Positions 17,492-26,407 of a DNA stretch of 57,791 nt are shown piece after piece. Below the pieces are notes generated by a model that saw only the letters and a program-made list of their open reading frames with translations, was not told where the DNA came from and searched no databases. The DNA is from Bacteroidia bacterium (GTDB taxonomy: Bacteria; Bacteroidota; Bacteroidia; Bacteroidales; VadinHA17). The number at the start of each line of letters is the position of its first letter. Within the stretch, counting starts at the first letter, position 1. A program made the translations under genes and the position numbers. The stretch is taken from NCBI GenBank assembly GCA_026391475.1, contig JAPLED010000120.1, positions 1 through 57,791 on the forward strand, written 5' to 3'.

Positions 17492-18103
17492 ATGTATAAA
17501 GTTCATTTCGAAAACAGATTCATAATGATAAGCCCTGAACCTGACCGGTTACAAAAATACGGCTTATTCCATAAATTCTATGATACGAATGAACTTTATA
17601 AGATAATAGCAGATTTTCAGTCAGATAAGAGCATCTCCTCCATCAATATTTACGGACCCGACATCAAGCATCTTTGGAAGATCTTCAGGATCTATTTTAC
17701 AGAAGTGGGTGCTGCAGGCGGATTGGTAAGGCACACATCAGGCAGATACCTCTTTATTGAAAAGAAAGGAAAACTCGATCTTCCCAAGGGTCATATTGAA
17801 CCAGGCGAAGAACCGGAAACATGTGCTTTAAGGGAGGTACGTGAAGAGTGCGGGATCGTAGGCCATAATATCGTCAAACCAATATGCCCCAGTTATCATA
17901 CATATAGCTGGGAAGGAATTTCATACCTCAAGAAAACAAGCTGGTTTCTGATGCAATATGATGGGGAAATGATTACTGAACCTCAGATTGATGAGGGTAT
18001 TACGAAAGTTGAATGGCTTTTTCCTGACGAATTAAATAAGATTAAAAGCAGTGCATGGTTGTCGTTGATGGAACTCATAAACTCATCGGTTCTCAGGACC
18101 TGA
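17492..18103 (+). CDS. Nudix hydrolase
   Basis: Hydrolase of nucleoside diphosphates linked to another group. The Nudix box is complete: GHIEPGEEPETCALREVREECGI (G-x5-E-x7-REVxEExGI), about residues 103-125, preceded by GKLDLPK. The ~70 residues before the domain, starting MYKVHFENRF, form an extension common in Bacteroidota homologues and support the ATG at 17492. Substrate unknown. Divergent from pyrE with only six bases between starts. Confidence 0.88.
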   Translation: MYKVHFENRFIMISPEPDRLQKYGLFHKFYDTNELYKIIADFQSDKSISSINIYGPDIKHLWKIFRIYFTEVGAAGGLVRHTSGRYLFIEKKGKLDLPKGHIEPGEEPETCALREVREECGIVGHNIVKPICPSYHTYSWEGISYLKKTSWFLMQYDGEMITEPQIDEGITKVEWLFPDELNKIKSSAWLSLMELINSSVLRT

Positions 18104-18107
18104 TGTT

Positions 18108-18590
18108 TCAATCCTCTTCCCCTTTGTAATCTTTAAGATTAATTGCTCCGGGAACAAACATGGTAGCATCCCCGCCGTTTCTTATAATATCACGTACAAT
18201 AGTTGAATTAATATGTGTATGTTCGGGGACTGTAAGCAGAAAAACTGTTTCGATGCCGGGAGCCATCACTTTGTTTACCTGGGCAATAGCTCTTTCAAAT
18301 TCAAAATCAGCAGCAGTTCTGAGTCCCCTAAGGATATAACCTGCGCCATTCCCCCCACAATAATCAACAGTAAGCCCTTCATAATGATCAACTCTCACTT
18401 TTGGTTCATTCCGAAAGACTTTTGTTATCATCTCTTTCCTTGTTGCAAGGGGATAGAAGCTTTTTTTCAAAGTATTGGCGCCTACGGCAATAATTATCTC
18501 ATCAAACAGGCTCAACGCTCTTCTTACAATAGCTTCATGTCCGATTGTTATGGGATCGAAAGATCCGGGAAAAACTGCTATTTTCTTCAT
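18108..18590 (-). CDS. coaD: Phosphopantetheine adenylyltransferase
   Basis: Penultimate enzyme of coenzyme A synthesis (4'-phosphopantetheine + ATP to dephospho-CoA). The 160-residue protein has the nucleotidyltransferase motif PGSFDPITIGHE at residues 8-19, LRGLRTAADFEFE in the middle, and the INSTIVRDI motif near the end. Length matches the family. Its ATG overlaps the lon stop codon (TAATG), so it is translationally coupled to lon. Confidence 0.95.
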   Translation of the reverse strand: MKKIAVFPGSFDPITIGHEAIVRRALSLFDEIIIAVGANTLKKSFYPLATRKEMITKVFRNEPKVRVDHYEGLTVDYCGGNGAGYILRGLRTAADFEFERAIAQVNKVMAPGIETVFLLTVPEHTHINSTIVRDIIRNGGDATMFVPGAINLKDYKGEED

Positions 18591-21049
18591 TAGAATGATA
18601 TTTTTTTCGGGTTCTTCACTTTTTGTTTCAGCAACGAAAGTTCAAGCACACCCATGATTGTTTCTACATAATGGAATTTCAATCCCCTGATATATATTTC
18701 CTTAATGTTTTCCACATCTTTTCTATTCTCTTCCGAAATGATTATCTCCTTAATACTTGCCCGTTTAGCAGCAAGAATTTTTTCCTTGATACCACCAACA
18801 GGAAGAACTTTTCCTCTCAGAGTAATTTCACCTGTCATTGCAAGGTATTTCTTTACTTTCCTTTGTGTGAATGCCGAGGCAATGGAAGTTGCCATGGTTA
18901 TACCGGCAGAGGGTCCGTCTTTCGGAATCGCACCTTCGGGAACATGAATATGTATATTCCAGTTTTCGGAGAAATTATCAGGTAAATCGAGCATTGATGC
19001 ATTCGATTTCAGGTATTCAAGGGCGATAATGGCCGATTCTTTCATCACCTCTCCAAGGTTGCCTGTAAGAGTCAACTTGCCGGTACCTTTGCTAATACTG
19101 GTTTCCACAAACAATATCTCTCCTCCTGCAGCTGTCCATGCAAGGCCTGTAACAACACCTGCCTGGTCATTTCCGGAATAAAGGTCCCGGGTATATTTTG
19201 GTGGGCCCAACATTTCACTCAGAGTTGCCTGCGAAAGAGCCGGATCATATTCTGTTTCAGAAGCAATATTCTTTGCTGTAACCCTTACTATTTTTGCCAG
19301 ACGTTTATCAAGTTCCCTGACACCGGATTCTCTTGTATATTTTTCGATAAGTGTTTCCATCACCTTTTTATCGATGGTGATCTGGTCCTGTCTGACGCCG
19401 TGATTTTCGAGTTGTTTTGGGAACAGATGCCGCTTTGCTATCTCAAGCTTTTCTTCAACAAGATAACCTGTTATTTCAATCAGTTCCATTCTGTCCCTGA
19501 GCGCAGGACTAATAGTTCCAAGATTATTAGCAGTAGCAATAAACAACACTTTTGACAGATCGTATTCCATTTCAAGGAAGTTGTCGTAAAAAGTACTATT
19601 CTGCTCCGGATCAAGAACTTCCAGCAAAGAAGATGAAGGGTCGCCCCTGAAATCCTGTCCCACTTTGTCGATCTCATCCAGAATAAAAACGGGGTTTGAG
19701 GAGCCGGCTCTTTTGATATTATGGATTATTCTTCCTGGCATTGCACCAATATATGTTTTTCTATGACCTCTGATTTCTGCCTCATCGTGCAATCCACCAA
19801 GTGACATTCTGACATACTTTCTGTCAAGGGCCTTGGCAACTGACCTGCCAAGAGAAGTTTTTCCTACCCCGGGAGGGCCATAAAGGCAGAGGATAGGAGA
19901 TTTGAGATCGCCTTTAAGCTTAAGAACCGCAAGGTGTTCGAGTATTCTTTCCTTTACCTCATCGAGGCCAAAGTGATCCCCGTCGAGGACTCGTCGTGCA
20001 TTATTAAGATCCAGGTTATCCGTTGTATATAAGTTCCAGGGCAGGTCCAGAAGGGTTTGAATATAGTTTACCTGAACAGAATACTCAGCAGCAGCAGGGT
20101 TGAGCCTATGGAGTTTATCAAGTTCCTTCCCGAATACCTTTTTGACATCATCATTCCATTTTTTTGTTTCAGCCTTTTTTTGATACTCTTCAATCTCCTT
20201 TTCAATCGGATTTCCTCCCAACTCATTCTGAATGGTCCTCATCTGCTGATGGAGAAGGAATTCCCGTTGTTGCTGATCGAGGTCGCTTTTAACCTTTGAC
20301 TGCAATTCATTTTTGAGTTCCAGAACCTGAATCTCCTGGACAAGGAACTCGAGCAGCATAAACCCCCTGTCGCGCAAGCTGCTCATTTTCAATAGCTTTT
20401 GTTTATCCTGAACCTTAATATCAGTATTGGAGCAGATGAAATTTATCAGGTATGTATTATTCTCTATATTTTTTATAGCAAAAGAGGCTTCGGGGCTGAT
20501 ATTCGGATTAATCTTAATAATCTTAAGCGACAAATCTTTCAGAGAGCCCACTATAGCATCAAAATCCTTACTTAAGATCTCCGGTTTTATTTCAGGTATT
20601 GTTCTGACTTTTGCCATGAAATAGGGATCATCGGAGACAAGTTCATGTAACACCATTCTTTTACGCCCCTGGATAATGGCTGTTGTGGATCCGTCGGGCA
20701 TCTCAAGAAGCTTAACTATCTGACCAATAGTGCCAACAGAATGAAGGTCCTGGAAATTCGGGTTTTCAATATCCGGATCTTTTTGCGCAACAGTACCTAC
20801 TATTTTATCGTTGCGGTATGCATCTTTTATCAGTTGAATTGACTTGGGACGACCAATTGAAATCGGAAGAACCACACCCGGGAAAAGCACTGTATTTCTG
20901 AGTGATAGTATTGGAATAGTCTCCGGAACCTCAACATCTTCAAGTTCACCGTCATCACCGTCGGCAATAATAGGAATTATATCTCCCTCTCCATCAAGAA
21001 TATCCGGAAGTAATATCTCACTGACAGGTTTCCTGAATTTCTTTTCCAT
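18590..21049 (-). CDS. lon: ATP-dependent protease Lon
   Basis: Cytosolic AAA+ serine protease that degrades misfolded and regulatory proteins. The 819-residue protein contains the N-terminal LON substrate domain ([19 protein letters not shown]), a coiled-coil linker, Walker [10 protein letters not shown], Walker [10 protein letters not shown], and a C-terminal protease domain with the catalytic Ser in [13 protein letters not shown] and the Lys in [14 protein letters not shown]. Length is typical. Its TAATG junction with coaD indicates a lon-coaD operon; a -7 element lies about 60 bases upstream. Confidence 0.96.
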   Translation of the reverse strand: MEKKFRKPVSEILLPDILDGEGDIIPIIADGDDGELEDVEVPETIPILSLRNTVLFPGVVLPISIGRPKSIQLIKDAYRNDKIVGTVAQKDPDIENPNFQDLHSVGTIGQIVKLLEMPDGSTTAIIQGRKRMVLHELVSDDPYFMAKVRTIPEIKPEILSKDFDAIVGSLKDLSLKIIKINPNISPEASFAIKNIENNTYLINFICSNTDIKVQDKQKLLKMSSLRDRGFMLLEFLVQEIQVLELKNELQSKVKSDLDQQQREFLLHQQMRTIQNELGGNPIEKEIEEYQKKAETKKWNDDVKKVFGKELDKLHRLNPAAAEYSVQVNYIQTLLDLPWNLYTTDNLDLNNARRVLDGDHFGLDEVKERILEHLAVLKLKGDLKSPILCLYGPPGVGKTSLGRSVAKALDRKYVRMSLGGLHDEAEIRGHRKTYIGAMPGRIIHNIKRAGSSNPVFILDEIDKVGQDFRGDPSSSLLEVLDPEQNSTFYDNFLEMEYDLSKVLFIATANNLGTISPALRDRMELIEITGYLVEEKLEIAKRHLFPKQLENHGVRQDQITIDKKVMETLIEKYTRESGVRELDKRLAKIVRVTAKNIASETEYDPALSQATLSEMLGPPKYTRDLYSGNDQAGVVTGLAWTAAGGEILFVETSISKGTGKLTLTGNLGEVMKESAIIALEYLKSNASMLDLPDNFSENWNIHIHVPEGAIPKDGPSAGITMATSIASAFTQRKVKKYLAMTGEITLRGKVLPVGGIKEKILAAKRASIKEIIISEENRKDVENIKEIYIRGLKFHYVETIMGVLELSLLKQKVKNPKKISF

Positions 21050-21109
21050 CTGGTATTTACTCCTTACTTTTTACTTTTGTCTTTCCCCTTTTGTCTTCAA
21101 AGGGTGCGC

Positions 21110-21117
21110 CAAAATTA
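21110..21117 (-). promoter_or_regulatory. -7 promoter element of lon
   Basis: On the minus strand TAATTTTG (21117-21110) fits TAnnTTTG, about 60 bases before the lon start and after the rpmE terminator. No -33 TTTG at the usual distance was found. Confidence 0.4.
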
Positions 21118-21186
21118 CATAATATTTTTACATCTGACCCGAAAGAGGGCTATGCAATGATTGTGCCATAGAACAGATAAAAAACA

Positions 21187-21211
21187 AAAAGCCCCCGGAT
21201 GGAGGGCTTTT
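21187..21211 (-). terminator. Intrinsic terminator after rpmE
   Basis: AAAAGCCC (21187-21194) and GGGCTTTT (21204-21211) form a stem. Read on the minus strand it is followed by a T-rich run, 20 bases after the rpmE stop codon, and separates rpmE from lon. Confidence 0.88.
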
Positions 21212-21230
21212 ATCTGTTCTGCTTTAACAG

Positions 21231-21494
21231 TTATTTCTTTTTCCCAATATGATCTTTATAGCGGTTCATATATTTATCAACCCTGCCGGCAGTATCTACA
21301 AGTTTCATTTTACCGGTATAGAATGGATGAGATGTGTTTGAAATCTCAATCTTGATAAGCGGATATTCATTCCCATCTTCCCATTTAATGTTCTCTTTAG
21401 AAGGTGCGGTTGACTTACTTATAAAAGAAGTTCCATTTGACATGTCCTGAAATACCACAAACCTGTAATTGCCCGGATGAATTCCATTTTTCAT
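21231..21494 (-). CDS. rpmE2: 50S ribosomal protein L31 type B
   Basis: Large-subunit ribosomal protein bL31. The 87-residue sequence starts [21 protein letters not shown] and includes [24 protein letters not shown]. It lacks the Cys residues that bind zinc in type A L31, so it is the zinc-independent B form, the usual one in Bacteroidota. Single-gene unit with its own -7 element (21558-21551) and terminator. Confidence 0.95.
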   Translation of the reverse strand: MKNGIHPGNYRFVVFQDMSNGTSFISKSTAPSKENIKWEDGNEYPLIKIEISNTSHPFYTGKMKLVDTAGRVDKYMNRYKDHIGKKK

Positions 21495-21550
21495 TGCTCA
21501 ATATTTTTTGTCCTTAATAATCCAGATAAATTCTCCTCAATTAGGGTTTG

Positions 21551-21558
21551 CAAAATTA
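21551..21558 (-). promoter_or_regulatory. -7 promoter element of rpmE2
   Basis: TAATTTTG on the minus strand, 57 bases before the L31 start codon, fits TAnnTTTG. No clear -33 element was seen. Confidence 0.4.
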
Positions 21559-21593
21559 ATTAACATTATTTAAAATACAAAGGAATTTTGAAA

Positions 21594-22820
21594 TTATTGA
21601 TCTTGCTGTGAAATATCATGTTTAACCCTGTGTTTATCAGCCATTTCGTCCTTATATCTTATAAAAGTCAGTTTATCATTTATAAAGTATCGGTAGGTAA
21701 TGTGTGTTTTTGCTTTTTTTGCGCCAAGGGCTTCATAAATTGCAATCATTTTGGGATTAAAATCACCTACCCATGACAATTCCAATTCTTTAAACCAGGG
21801 TTTCTTTTTAAATACTTTGTAAAGTTGCAGAAAGATAGCAGATTCTACTCCACTATTTTGATACGATGGATGAACTCCTCCGACGACACCTCTCATTCTG
21901 GTCATTTTATGGGTTACCTTGTAGTATGCAACCCGGATTAGATTCCAAAGATGAAGTTTCCCGTTCAGATGTTTAAGAATCTGGTTCAGATCGGGGAACA
22001 GGATGAAGAATGCAATTGGTTTATCATTAAAATAAGCAAACCATATAAGTTCTTCATCAAGGATTCCTTTTGCCTTTTTAAGAGATCCTTTAAGAAATGC
22101 CGGATCAAGGGGTGTAAAATCTTCTTTAAACACCGACCATGTTGAGTTATAAATCTCAACAATATCATTTACATACTTTTCTTTGTTTCTGATCTCAAAA
22201 TGTTGAAATGAATAGCCTGGCCTTTTAGAGAGCCATCCGGCAATTTTCATGATCCGTTCCGGAAATTGTACTATCTCATTATCTTTTCCACGCACATCTC
22301 TGTGGTAAGAATATTGCTCAAAATAGTTTTTAAAACCGTACTCCTCAAAGAAGGCCCTGTAGTACCTTTTATGGTATGGCATACCAAATCCCTGTTGCAC
22401 GAATCCTTCTACAAGCAATCCCCAGTTATTATCATTTTCACCGAAGTTTACCGGGCCATCCATGGCATCCATTCCCCGTGCAGCAAGCCAATCCCTGGCT
22501 GTATTAAAGAGGGTAAAGGCAGCTTCTCTGCTCTCAATAACCTCATAAAAGCCAATGCCTCCGGTAGGCTGGTTGTTGGCGGCTGATCTTACACGATCGA
22601 TAAAAGCTGCTATCCTGCCAATAGTATTATCATTATCATCTTTCAGTATCCATCGGATTGCTTCGCCATGTTCAAAAGTATGGTTCTTTGCAGGGTCAAA
22701 CACAGAATCGATACCTGAATCAAGCTGGCAGACCCAATATGGATCTTCTCTGTATAATCCTTTTGGGAAATTAATAAATTCCTTTTTATCGTGGTTTGTT
22801 ATAACCTCAATTACATGCAT
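21594..22820 (-). CDS. GNAT-like acetyltransferase (YghO-like)
   Basis: About 408 residues. The N-terminal part (FPKGLYREDPYWVCQL, then NTIGRIAAFIDRV and GGIGFYEVIESREAAFTLFNTARDWLAARG) and the C-terminal part (GVHPSYQNSGVESAIFLQLYKVFK, ELSWVGDFNPKMIAIYEALGAKKAKTHITYRY) look like GNAT-fold domains of the YghO type. The acetyl-CoA loop is represented by the NSGVES segment but is not a textbook RxxGxG/A. Substrate unknown. I chose the ATG at 22820 (MHVIEVIT); one at 22847 would add nine residues. Confidence 0.72.
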   Translation of the reverse strand: MHVIEVITNHDKKEFINFPKGLYREDPYWVCQLDSGIDSVFDPAKNHTFEHGEAIRWILKDDNDNTIGRIAAFIDRVRSAANNQPTGGIGFYEVIESREAAFTLFNTARDWLAARGMDAMDGPVNFGENDNNWGLLVEGFVQQGFGMPYHKRYYRAFFEEYGFKNYFEQYSYHRDVRGKDNEIVQFPERIMKIAGWLSKRPGYSFQHFEIRNKEKYVNDIVEIYNSTWSVFKEDFTPLDPAFLKGSLKKAKGILDEELIWFAYFNDKPIAFFILFPDLNQILKHLNGKLHLWNLIRVAYYKVTHKMTRMRGVVGGVHPSYQNSGVESAIFLQLYKVFKKKPWFKELELSWVGDFNPKMIAIYEALGAKKAKTHITYRYFINDKLTFIRYKDEMADKHRVKHDISQQDQ

Positions 22821-22920
22821 AATATTAGTTGCCTGTAAATCAATCACTTGTTGATTTATTCAATTAGTTCTTCGGGTTTTCGTTGCAAATATAGTCAGAT
22901 TTTTAAAACATAAAGAGGGA

Positions 22921-23052
22921 AGTCGGAAGTCCGAAGCCGGAAGACTATTGCCTATATAGCTCGTAGCTCGTAGCTCATAGAAATGCAATAATATCAGCCA
23001 TCAACTATCAGCTATCAGCTACCAGCTATGAGCTATCAGCTATCAGCCATCA
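22921..23052. repeat. Intergenic tract of short degenerate repeats
   Basis: Three kinds of short word follow each other: a GAAGTC/GAAGCC block (22921-22943), AGCTCGT units (22959-22981) and CAGCTATC units (22994-23048). The first block differs by one base in 23 from 32981-33003, ten kilobases away, so it belongs to a dispersed family. No coding potential. Confidence 0.75.
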
Positions 23053-23073
23053 TCCTGACACTTGTCGCCTTTA

Positions 23074-24432
23074 TTAGTGTATATCGATAACTCTGTGGTC
23101 GATCAGAATGAAAAGAATTGCGATGAGAACAGAATAAAAAGCATACAGTTTGACAGGGATGTATTCAGATGGTTTAATATTCATTTTGATCCACAAGTAT
23201 CCTGCAAGGAAGATTTTTTCTATTGTATAAACAATAAATGTTGAAAGTGCTACTCCTATAATTCCATAACCCCATTTTATCATCAAAAGGCTTAAAGGGA
23301 TGTTCAATGCCAGTATCAGGACTGCGGCAATAAGGGTAATGTGAGTTTTTTTTCTGCCTACAATTACTGTCTGTGGAAAAACAAGTCTTGGAATTATAAG
23401 CAAAGAATAGATAAGAAATATGTCGGCACTTTTTTGAAATTCGGGGTTGAATATACGTGGGTAGATCCATCTTGCAAAAAGCATCATAACCATAGTGGCG
23501 GGGAACAGAATGTGCATGATCTGCTTTGACTTAACCCTGATTTTTACAAGAGACTCTTTCATTCTCTCGCGGGTAGAAAATTCAGGAAGCATTGCGTTGC
23601 TGAGTCCGTTTGCCAGCATAAGTACAAGTGGAAATTCTTTAGCACCGTAGCGGAACCAGGCAAATATTGCCGGATCCCTGTAAACAGCCGAAACAATGAC
23701 ACCATCGATATATTGAGGCGAACCACTGATAAGTGAGGTTAAAATTAAAGGTATACCCAGATAGAGATGTTCCTTCATGAACTCAACCGATATCTTCATT
23801 TCGGTATAACGTCTTAACAATACTATCAACCAGACCCATCTGATACCGGATATAGCAAGCAACCCGTAAATTGACCAGATTATGTCTTTGCCAAATAATA
23901 AAGGTGTAATAATAAAGGTCAGTTGTGCTGCAAAGGTATAGAGGCCATATTGAAAGATACGATATGACCTGTTGTTAAGGAGATAAATATATTCAATAAG
24001 GCATACCGGACTGCTGAGTAATATGTACAGCAATAACAGGTTAATATATGGAACATTCCCAGATAAATGGAAAACCGAAAAATTGTTTTTAAGTGAATGT
24101 CCGAGTGCAAAAAACAGAAGACTGAAAAAGCATAATAAAAGAAAAGCATTAAATATTTCGGGCGATTTGGATAATCCATTATCCCCCATTTTACGGTAGG
24201 TTTTATTCCTGTTGTAAAGAGGAAGAAGAGACTGGATGATTCCTGTTACCCAGAAAAAGGTCATTATTCCTGCAATGAACATGAACATCTCCCAATGTCC
24301 GATCTCGATCCTGGTAAGATGGGTAAGTTTGCTTTTAGTAAAAACTATGCTAATAATAAGGAAGACAACAGGTTTCATCAACTGGAAGAGTTGCATCCCC
24401 GATATATTGTCTATAAACTTTAATCTTCTCAA
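23074..24432 (-). CDS. Polysaccharide/oligosaccharide flippase (Wzx/MATE-like)
   Basis: A 452-residue membrane protein with about 12-14 hydrophobic helices spread evenly, as in the polysaccharide biosynthesis (RfbX/Wzx) branch of the MOP exporter superfamily. Features such as the conserved mid-protein Arg/Tyr stretch (FAWFRYGAKEFPLVLMLANGLSNAMLPEF) and a C-terminal block of paired helices fit lipid-linked glycan flippases. No sugar-biosynthesis genes adjoin it, so the cargo is unknown. Long intergenic repeats follow it. Confidence 0.72.
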   Translation of the reverse strand: MRRLKFIDNISGMQLFQLMKPVVFLIISIVFTKSKLTHLTRIEIGHWEMFMFIAGIMTFFWVTGIIQSLLPLYNRNKTYRKMGDNGLSKSPEIFNAFLLLCFFSLLFFALGHSLKNNFSVFHLSGNVPYINLLLLYILLSSPVCLIEYIYLLNNRSYRIFQYGLYTFAAQLTFIITPLLFGKDIIWSIYGLLAISGIRWVWLIVLLRRYTEMKISVEFMKEHLYLGIPLILTSLISGSPQYIDGVIVSAVYRDPAIFAWFRYGAKEFPLVLMLANGLSNAMLPEFSTRERMKESLVKIRVKSKQIMHILFPATMVMMLFARWIYPRIFNPEFQKSADIFLIYSLLIIPRLVFPQTVIVGRKKTHITLIAAVLILALNIPLSLLMIKWGYGIIGVALSTFIVYTIEKIFLAGYLWIKMNIKPSEYIPVKLYAFYSVLIAILFILIDHRVIDIH

Positions 24433-24495
24433 AACAGAATATTTACTTATTAAATTCTTTCAGATAACACCTCTTGGGTTAAAAAATTGTGCAGG

Positions 24496-24519
24496 AAGGT
24501 TCATTTTTTTATGAACCTT
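24496..24519. repeat. Hairpin upstream of the flippase gene
   Basis: AAGGTTCAT (24496-24504) and ATGAACCTT (24511-24519) form a perfect 9-bp stem with a T6 loop, 64 bases ahead of the flippase start on the minus strand and 90 bases before tRNA-His. It may be a leader hairpin or a weak terminator. Confidence 0.45.
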
Positions 24520-24565
24520 TCAAAGATAGTAATTGACTGCAGTATGAGAAAATAAAATTTAAAAT

Positions 24566-24596
24566 TTTGTGAAATAGAAATTTTGACCTTATTTTG
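24566..24596 (+). promoter_or_regulatory. Promoter of tRNA-His
   Basis: TTTG at 24566-24569, a 19-base spacer, then TTATTTTG at 24589-24596, one mismatch from TAnnTTTG, ending 12 bases before the tRNA. Spacing fits the Bacteroidota -33/-7 arrangement. Confidence 0.6.
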
Positions 24597-24609
24597 CACT
24601 CCGTATACG

Positions 24610-24683
24610 GTGGATGTAGTTCAGTCGGTTAGAACGTCGGATTGTGGTTCCGAAGGTCGTGGGTTCGAGCCCCATCTTCCACC
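24610..24683 (+). tRNA. tRNA-His (anticodon GTG)
   Basis: A 74-base cloverleaf can be folded by eye: acceptor strand GTGGATG with CTTCCAC, D stem GTTC/GAAC, anticodon stem TCGGA/TCCGA around loop TTGTGGT (anticodon GTG), variable AGGTC, and T arm GTGGG/CCCAT around TTCGAGC. The extra G-1 typical of tRNA-His is encoded at 24609 opposite discriminator C at 24683. No CCA is encoded. The acceptor stem has one T-T mismatch (positions 6/67). The 3' end is the integration site of the downstream element. Confidence 0.96.
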
Positions 24684-24684
24684 C
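24670..24684 (+). repeat. Attachment site, left end (tRNA-His 3' end)
   Basis: CCCCATCTTCCACCC, the last T-arm bases and acceptor strand of tRNA-His plus the next base, recurs exactly at 30044-30058. This is the expected direct repeat for an element integrated by a tyrosine recombinase. Confidence 0.85.
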
Positions 24685-24738
24685 TAAGTCATCGCAAGTA
24701 GCTCATTATCAGCAACTTGGAAAACATTTTATTAGCTC

Positions 24739-24769
24739 TGCGCCAAATTTTGGCGCAATTTGCGCCAAG
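24739..24769. repeat. TGCGCCAA motif cluster, left end (candidate integrase arm sites)
   Basis: TGCGCCAAA at 24739-24747, the same motif inverted at 24749-24757, and TGCGCCAAG at 24761-24769. Three more copies lie inside the right end. Clustering at both ends of the element and only between att site and cargo suggests arm-type binding sites for the integrase or an excisionase. Confidence 0.6.
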
Positions 24770-24802
24770 ATCGGTCTCAAAAAGCTTCAACCCACTGAAG
24801 AC

Positions 24803-25951
24803 ATGTATCCGTTTAAAAAAGCAAGACTCAATGATTGTGCAGGAAATCTCTCTGGCAGATGGTATGTTGAGTTTTCTGTATGGGATACCCAAAAATCAAA
24901 GCTGGTCCGGAAACGTTACTATGAAGTGAACAATATTGCTTCTGAGCAGGACCGAAGGGTGTATGCAAACCGGATCATACAACAGTTAAATAAACTGCTC
25001 AAGGAAGGATATCATTTTGATGTGAACAAAGTCCCCTCCCCCTCACAGTCTGAGAACCAGGAGAAACGGACCTATACCACCAGTGATGCTGCAACTTATG
25101 CCCTGGAGATTAAGAAGGCTTCACTTCGCTCCACCTCTTACCCCTCATACAAGAGTACTGTGAAGATTTTTAAGAAGTGGGTTTCCGAAAACCACTTGCA
25201 GGAATTGGACGTTACCTATTTTGATAAGCTGCGCGCCGTGTATTTTGATGATTATCTTCTTGTGGAATGTGGCTTTGCTGCCAAGACTGTTAACGGTCAC
25301 GTCTCATACCTGAAATCGCTTTTCCAGGTGCTTGTCGAGCATGAGGTCATTCGAAACAACCCTTTTAAGAACTTAAAAAAACATAAAGAAGGGGAATCAC
25401 GGAGAAACATGGCTTTCAATGAAAAGCAGATGGCCGCTATTAAAAAGATCCTACAGAAGAAAGATCCTGGTCTGTGGTTATTTATCCAGTTTATCTATTA
25501 TTGTTATTTAAGGCCAAATGAAGTGCGGCAGCTTAAGCACAGTTTTTTGCGATTGGATAAAAACCAGATTTATGTACCAGGGCATATCAGTAAAAACGGG
25601 AAAGAAGGTTATGTAACAATGCCGGAGTCTTTCCATAATGTGCTGGTTGAATCAAAGGAATTTAACTCTGGGCAGGAATATGTCTTTCAAAGTCGTAGTG
25701 AAGTAAAACCGATATCAAAAAATGTGATGGGAGAAAGATATCGTAATCTAACGAAAGATCTTAACCTCAGTAGTGACTACACCCTTTATTCCTGGAAACA
25801 TTCAGGAGTAGTAGCGGCCTACAGAGCCGGGATTGATATAAAAACCATACAAAGCCAGTGCAGGCATCATAGTCTGGAACAAACAGATATTTATTTAAAA
25901 TCATTAGGTTTAAATGTTAACCTGGCCGTTAATAAAATGCCGGAATTATAA
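24803..25951 (+). CDS. int: Tyrosine site-specific integrase
   Basis: Integrase of the phage-integrase superfamily that carries out integration and excision at tRNA-His. I chose ATG 24803 (MYPFKKARLND); the open frame extends back into the tRNA, which cannot be coding. An Arm-DNA-like N-terminal domain (about 1-90), a SAM-like core-binding domain (about 100-200) and the catalytic domain follow. Catalytic residues: Arg in YLRPNEVRQL, a Lys/His in LYSWKHSG in place of the usual H-x-x-R, then CRHHSLEQTDIY with the final Tyr as nucleophile. The YSWKH variant is common in a Bacteroidota integrase group, so it is not evidence of inactivity. The product is about 382 residues. Confidence 0.92.
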   Translation: MYPFKKARLNDCAGNLSGRWYVEFSVWDTQKSKLVRKRYYEVNNIASEQDRRVYANRIIQQLNKLLKEGYHFDVNKVPSPSQSENQEKRTYTTSDAATYALEIKKASLRSTSYPSYKSTVKIFKKWVSENHLQELDVTYFDKLRAVYFDDYLLVECGFAAKTVNGHVSYLKSLFQVLVEHEVIRNNPFKNLKKHKEGESRRNMAFNEKQMAAIKKILQKKDPGLWLFIQFIYYCYLRPNEVRQLKHSFLRLDKNQIYVPGHISKNGKEGYVTMPESFHNVLVESKEFNSGQEYVFQSRSEVKPISKNVMGERYRNLTKDLNLSSDYTLYSWKHSGVVAAYRAGIDIKTIQSQCRHHSLEQTDIYLKSLGLNVNLAVNKMPEL

Positions 25952-26144
25952 TTGGTATGCGCTTCGGTACAAAAGCCGGGCAATATGACAACCTTTGGCT
26001 ACTTTTCCAAGCAATCACATAATTCTTTTTATGCAAGAATATTGCCAAATTCCCTTTCCTGCATAAACAATTTTGGATGGAGTGCAAGTGGTCGTCCGTT
26101 CGAGTCGGATCACCCCGACAGCGTTTGCGACGTTTAAAAAAGTT

Positions 26145-26198
26145 AAGTGTACAGTTTTGTGTACAGTCCTTTCTCCAGGGAAATTCGACTGTACACTT
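26145..26198. terminator. Inverted repeat with T run (terminator or operator)
   Basis: AAGTGTACAGT (26145-26155) and its exact complement ACTGTACACTT (26188-26198) bracket 32 bases, and a run of Ts follows directly on the plus strand. A further TGTACAGT copy lies in the loop. It could end integrase transcription or be a regulator site with three half-sites. Confidence 0.5.
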
Positions 26199-26217
26199 TT
26201 TTTTTCAACCAAATCAA

Positions 26218-26254
26218 TTTGATTTTTTAAGTAATAAAACATATTCGTAATCAC
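26218..26254. repeat. Direct repeat, left copy, flanking ATPase gene
   Basis: This 37-base sequence (TTTGATTTTTTAAGTAATAA and onwards to GTAATCAC) recurs with one-base indels at 27648-27684, on the far side of the ATPase gene. The two copies bracket a 1.4 kb segment. Confidence 0.75.
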
Positions 26255-26407
26255 GAATACAACGAACACTAATAGAGCAGGCAGACCTGATTCCCTTTTT
26301 CGGAAAATACTGGTCGGATTGAAAAAATGTATTTTTATTACATTTGTAAGTTATGCCTTATAAAATAACTATATTTGTATTCTTTATAATTCATAACTTG
26401 TAAGAAT

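Larger units (their letters stand above)
25952..26407. other. Non-coding region between integrase and ATPase, with tRNA-like fragment
   Basis: This 456-bp stretch has no convincing gene. It contains a tRNA-like 3' fragment at 26094-26118: T stem GTCCG/CGGAT around TTCGAGT, then CACCCCG and A, which would suit the acceptor strand of a tRNA-Pro, with no matching 5' half. A three-copy TGTACAGT element (26145-26198) and the first of two direct repeats around the ATPase gene (26218-26254) follow. The remainder is AT-rich leader of the ATPase gene. Confidence 0.5.

Noticed and set aside
22921-23052. CRISPR array
   Set aside because: Repeat units are 7-10 bases and degenerate, with no spacers of constant length and no cas genes.
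24644-24802. In-frame extension of the integrase back into tRNA-His
   Set aside because: The frame is open by chance; its first codons are the tRNA itself, and the ATG at 24803 starts the recognisable integrase sequence.
26015-26269. 84-codon minus-strand frame after the integrase
   Set aside because: Its coding sense comes from the antisense of the tRNA-like fragment and the TGTACAGT repeats; no domain, no upstream signals.
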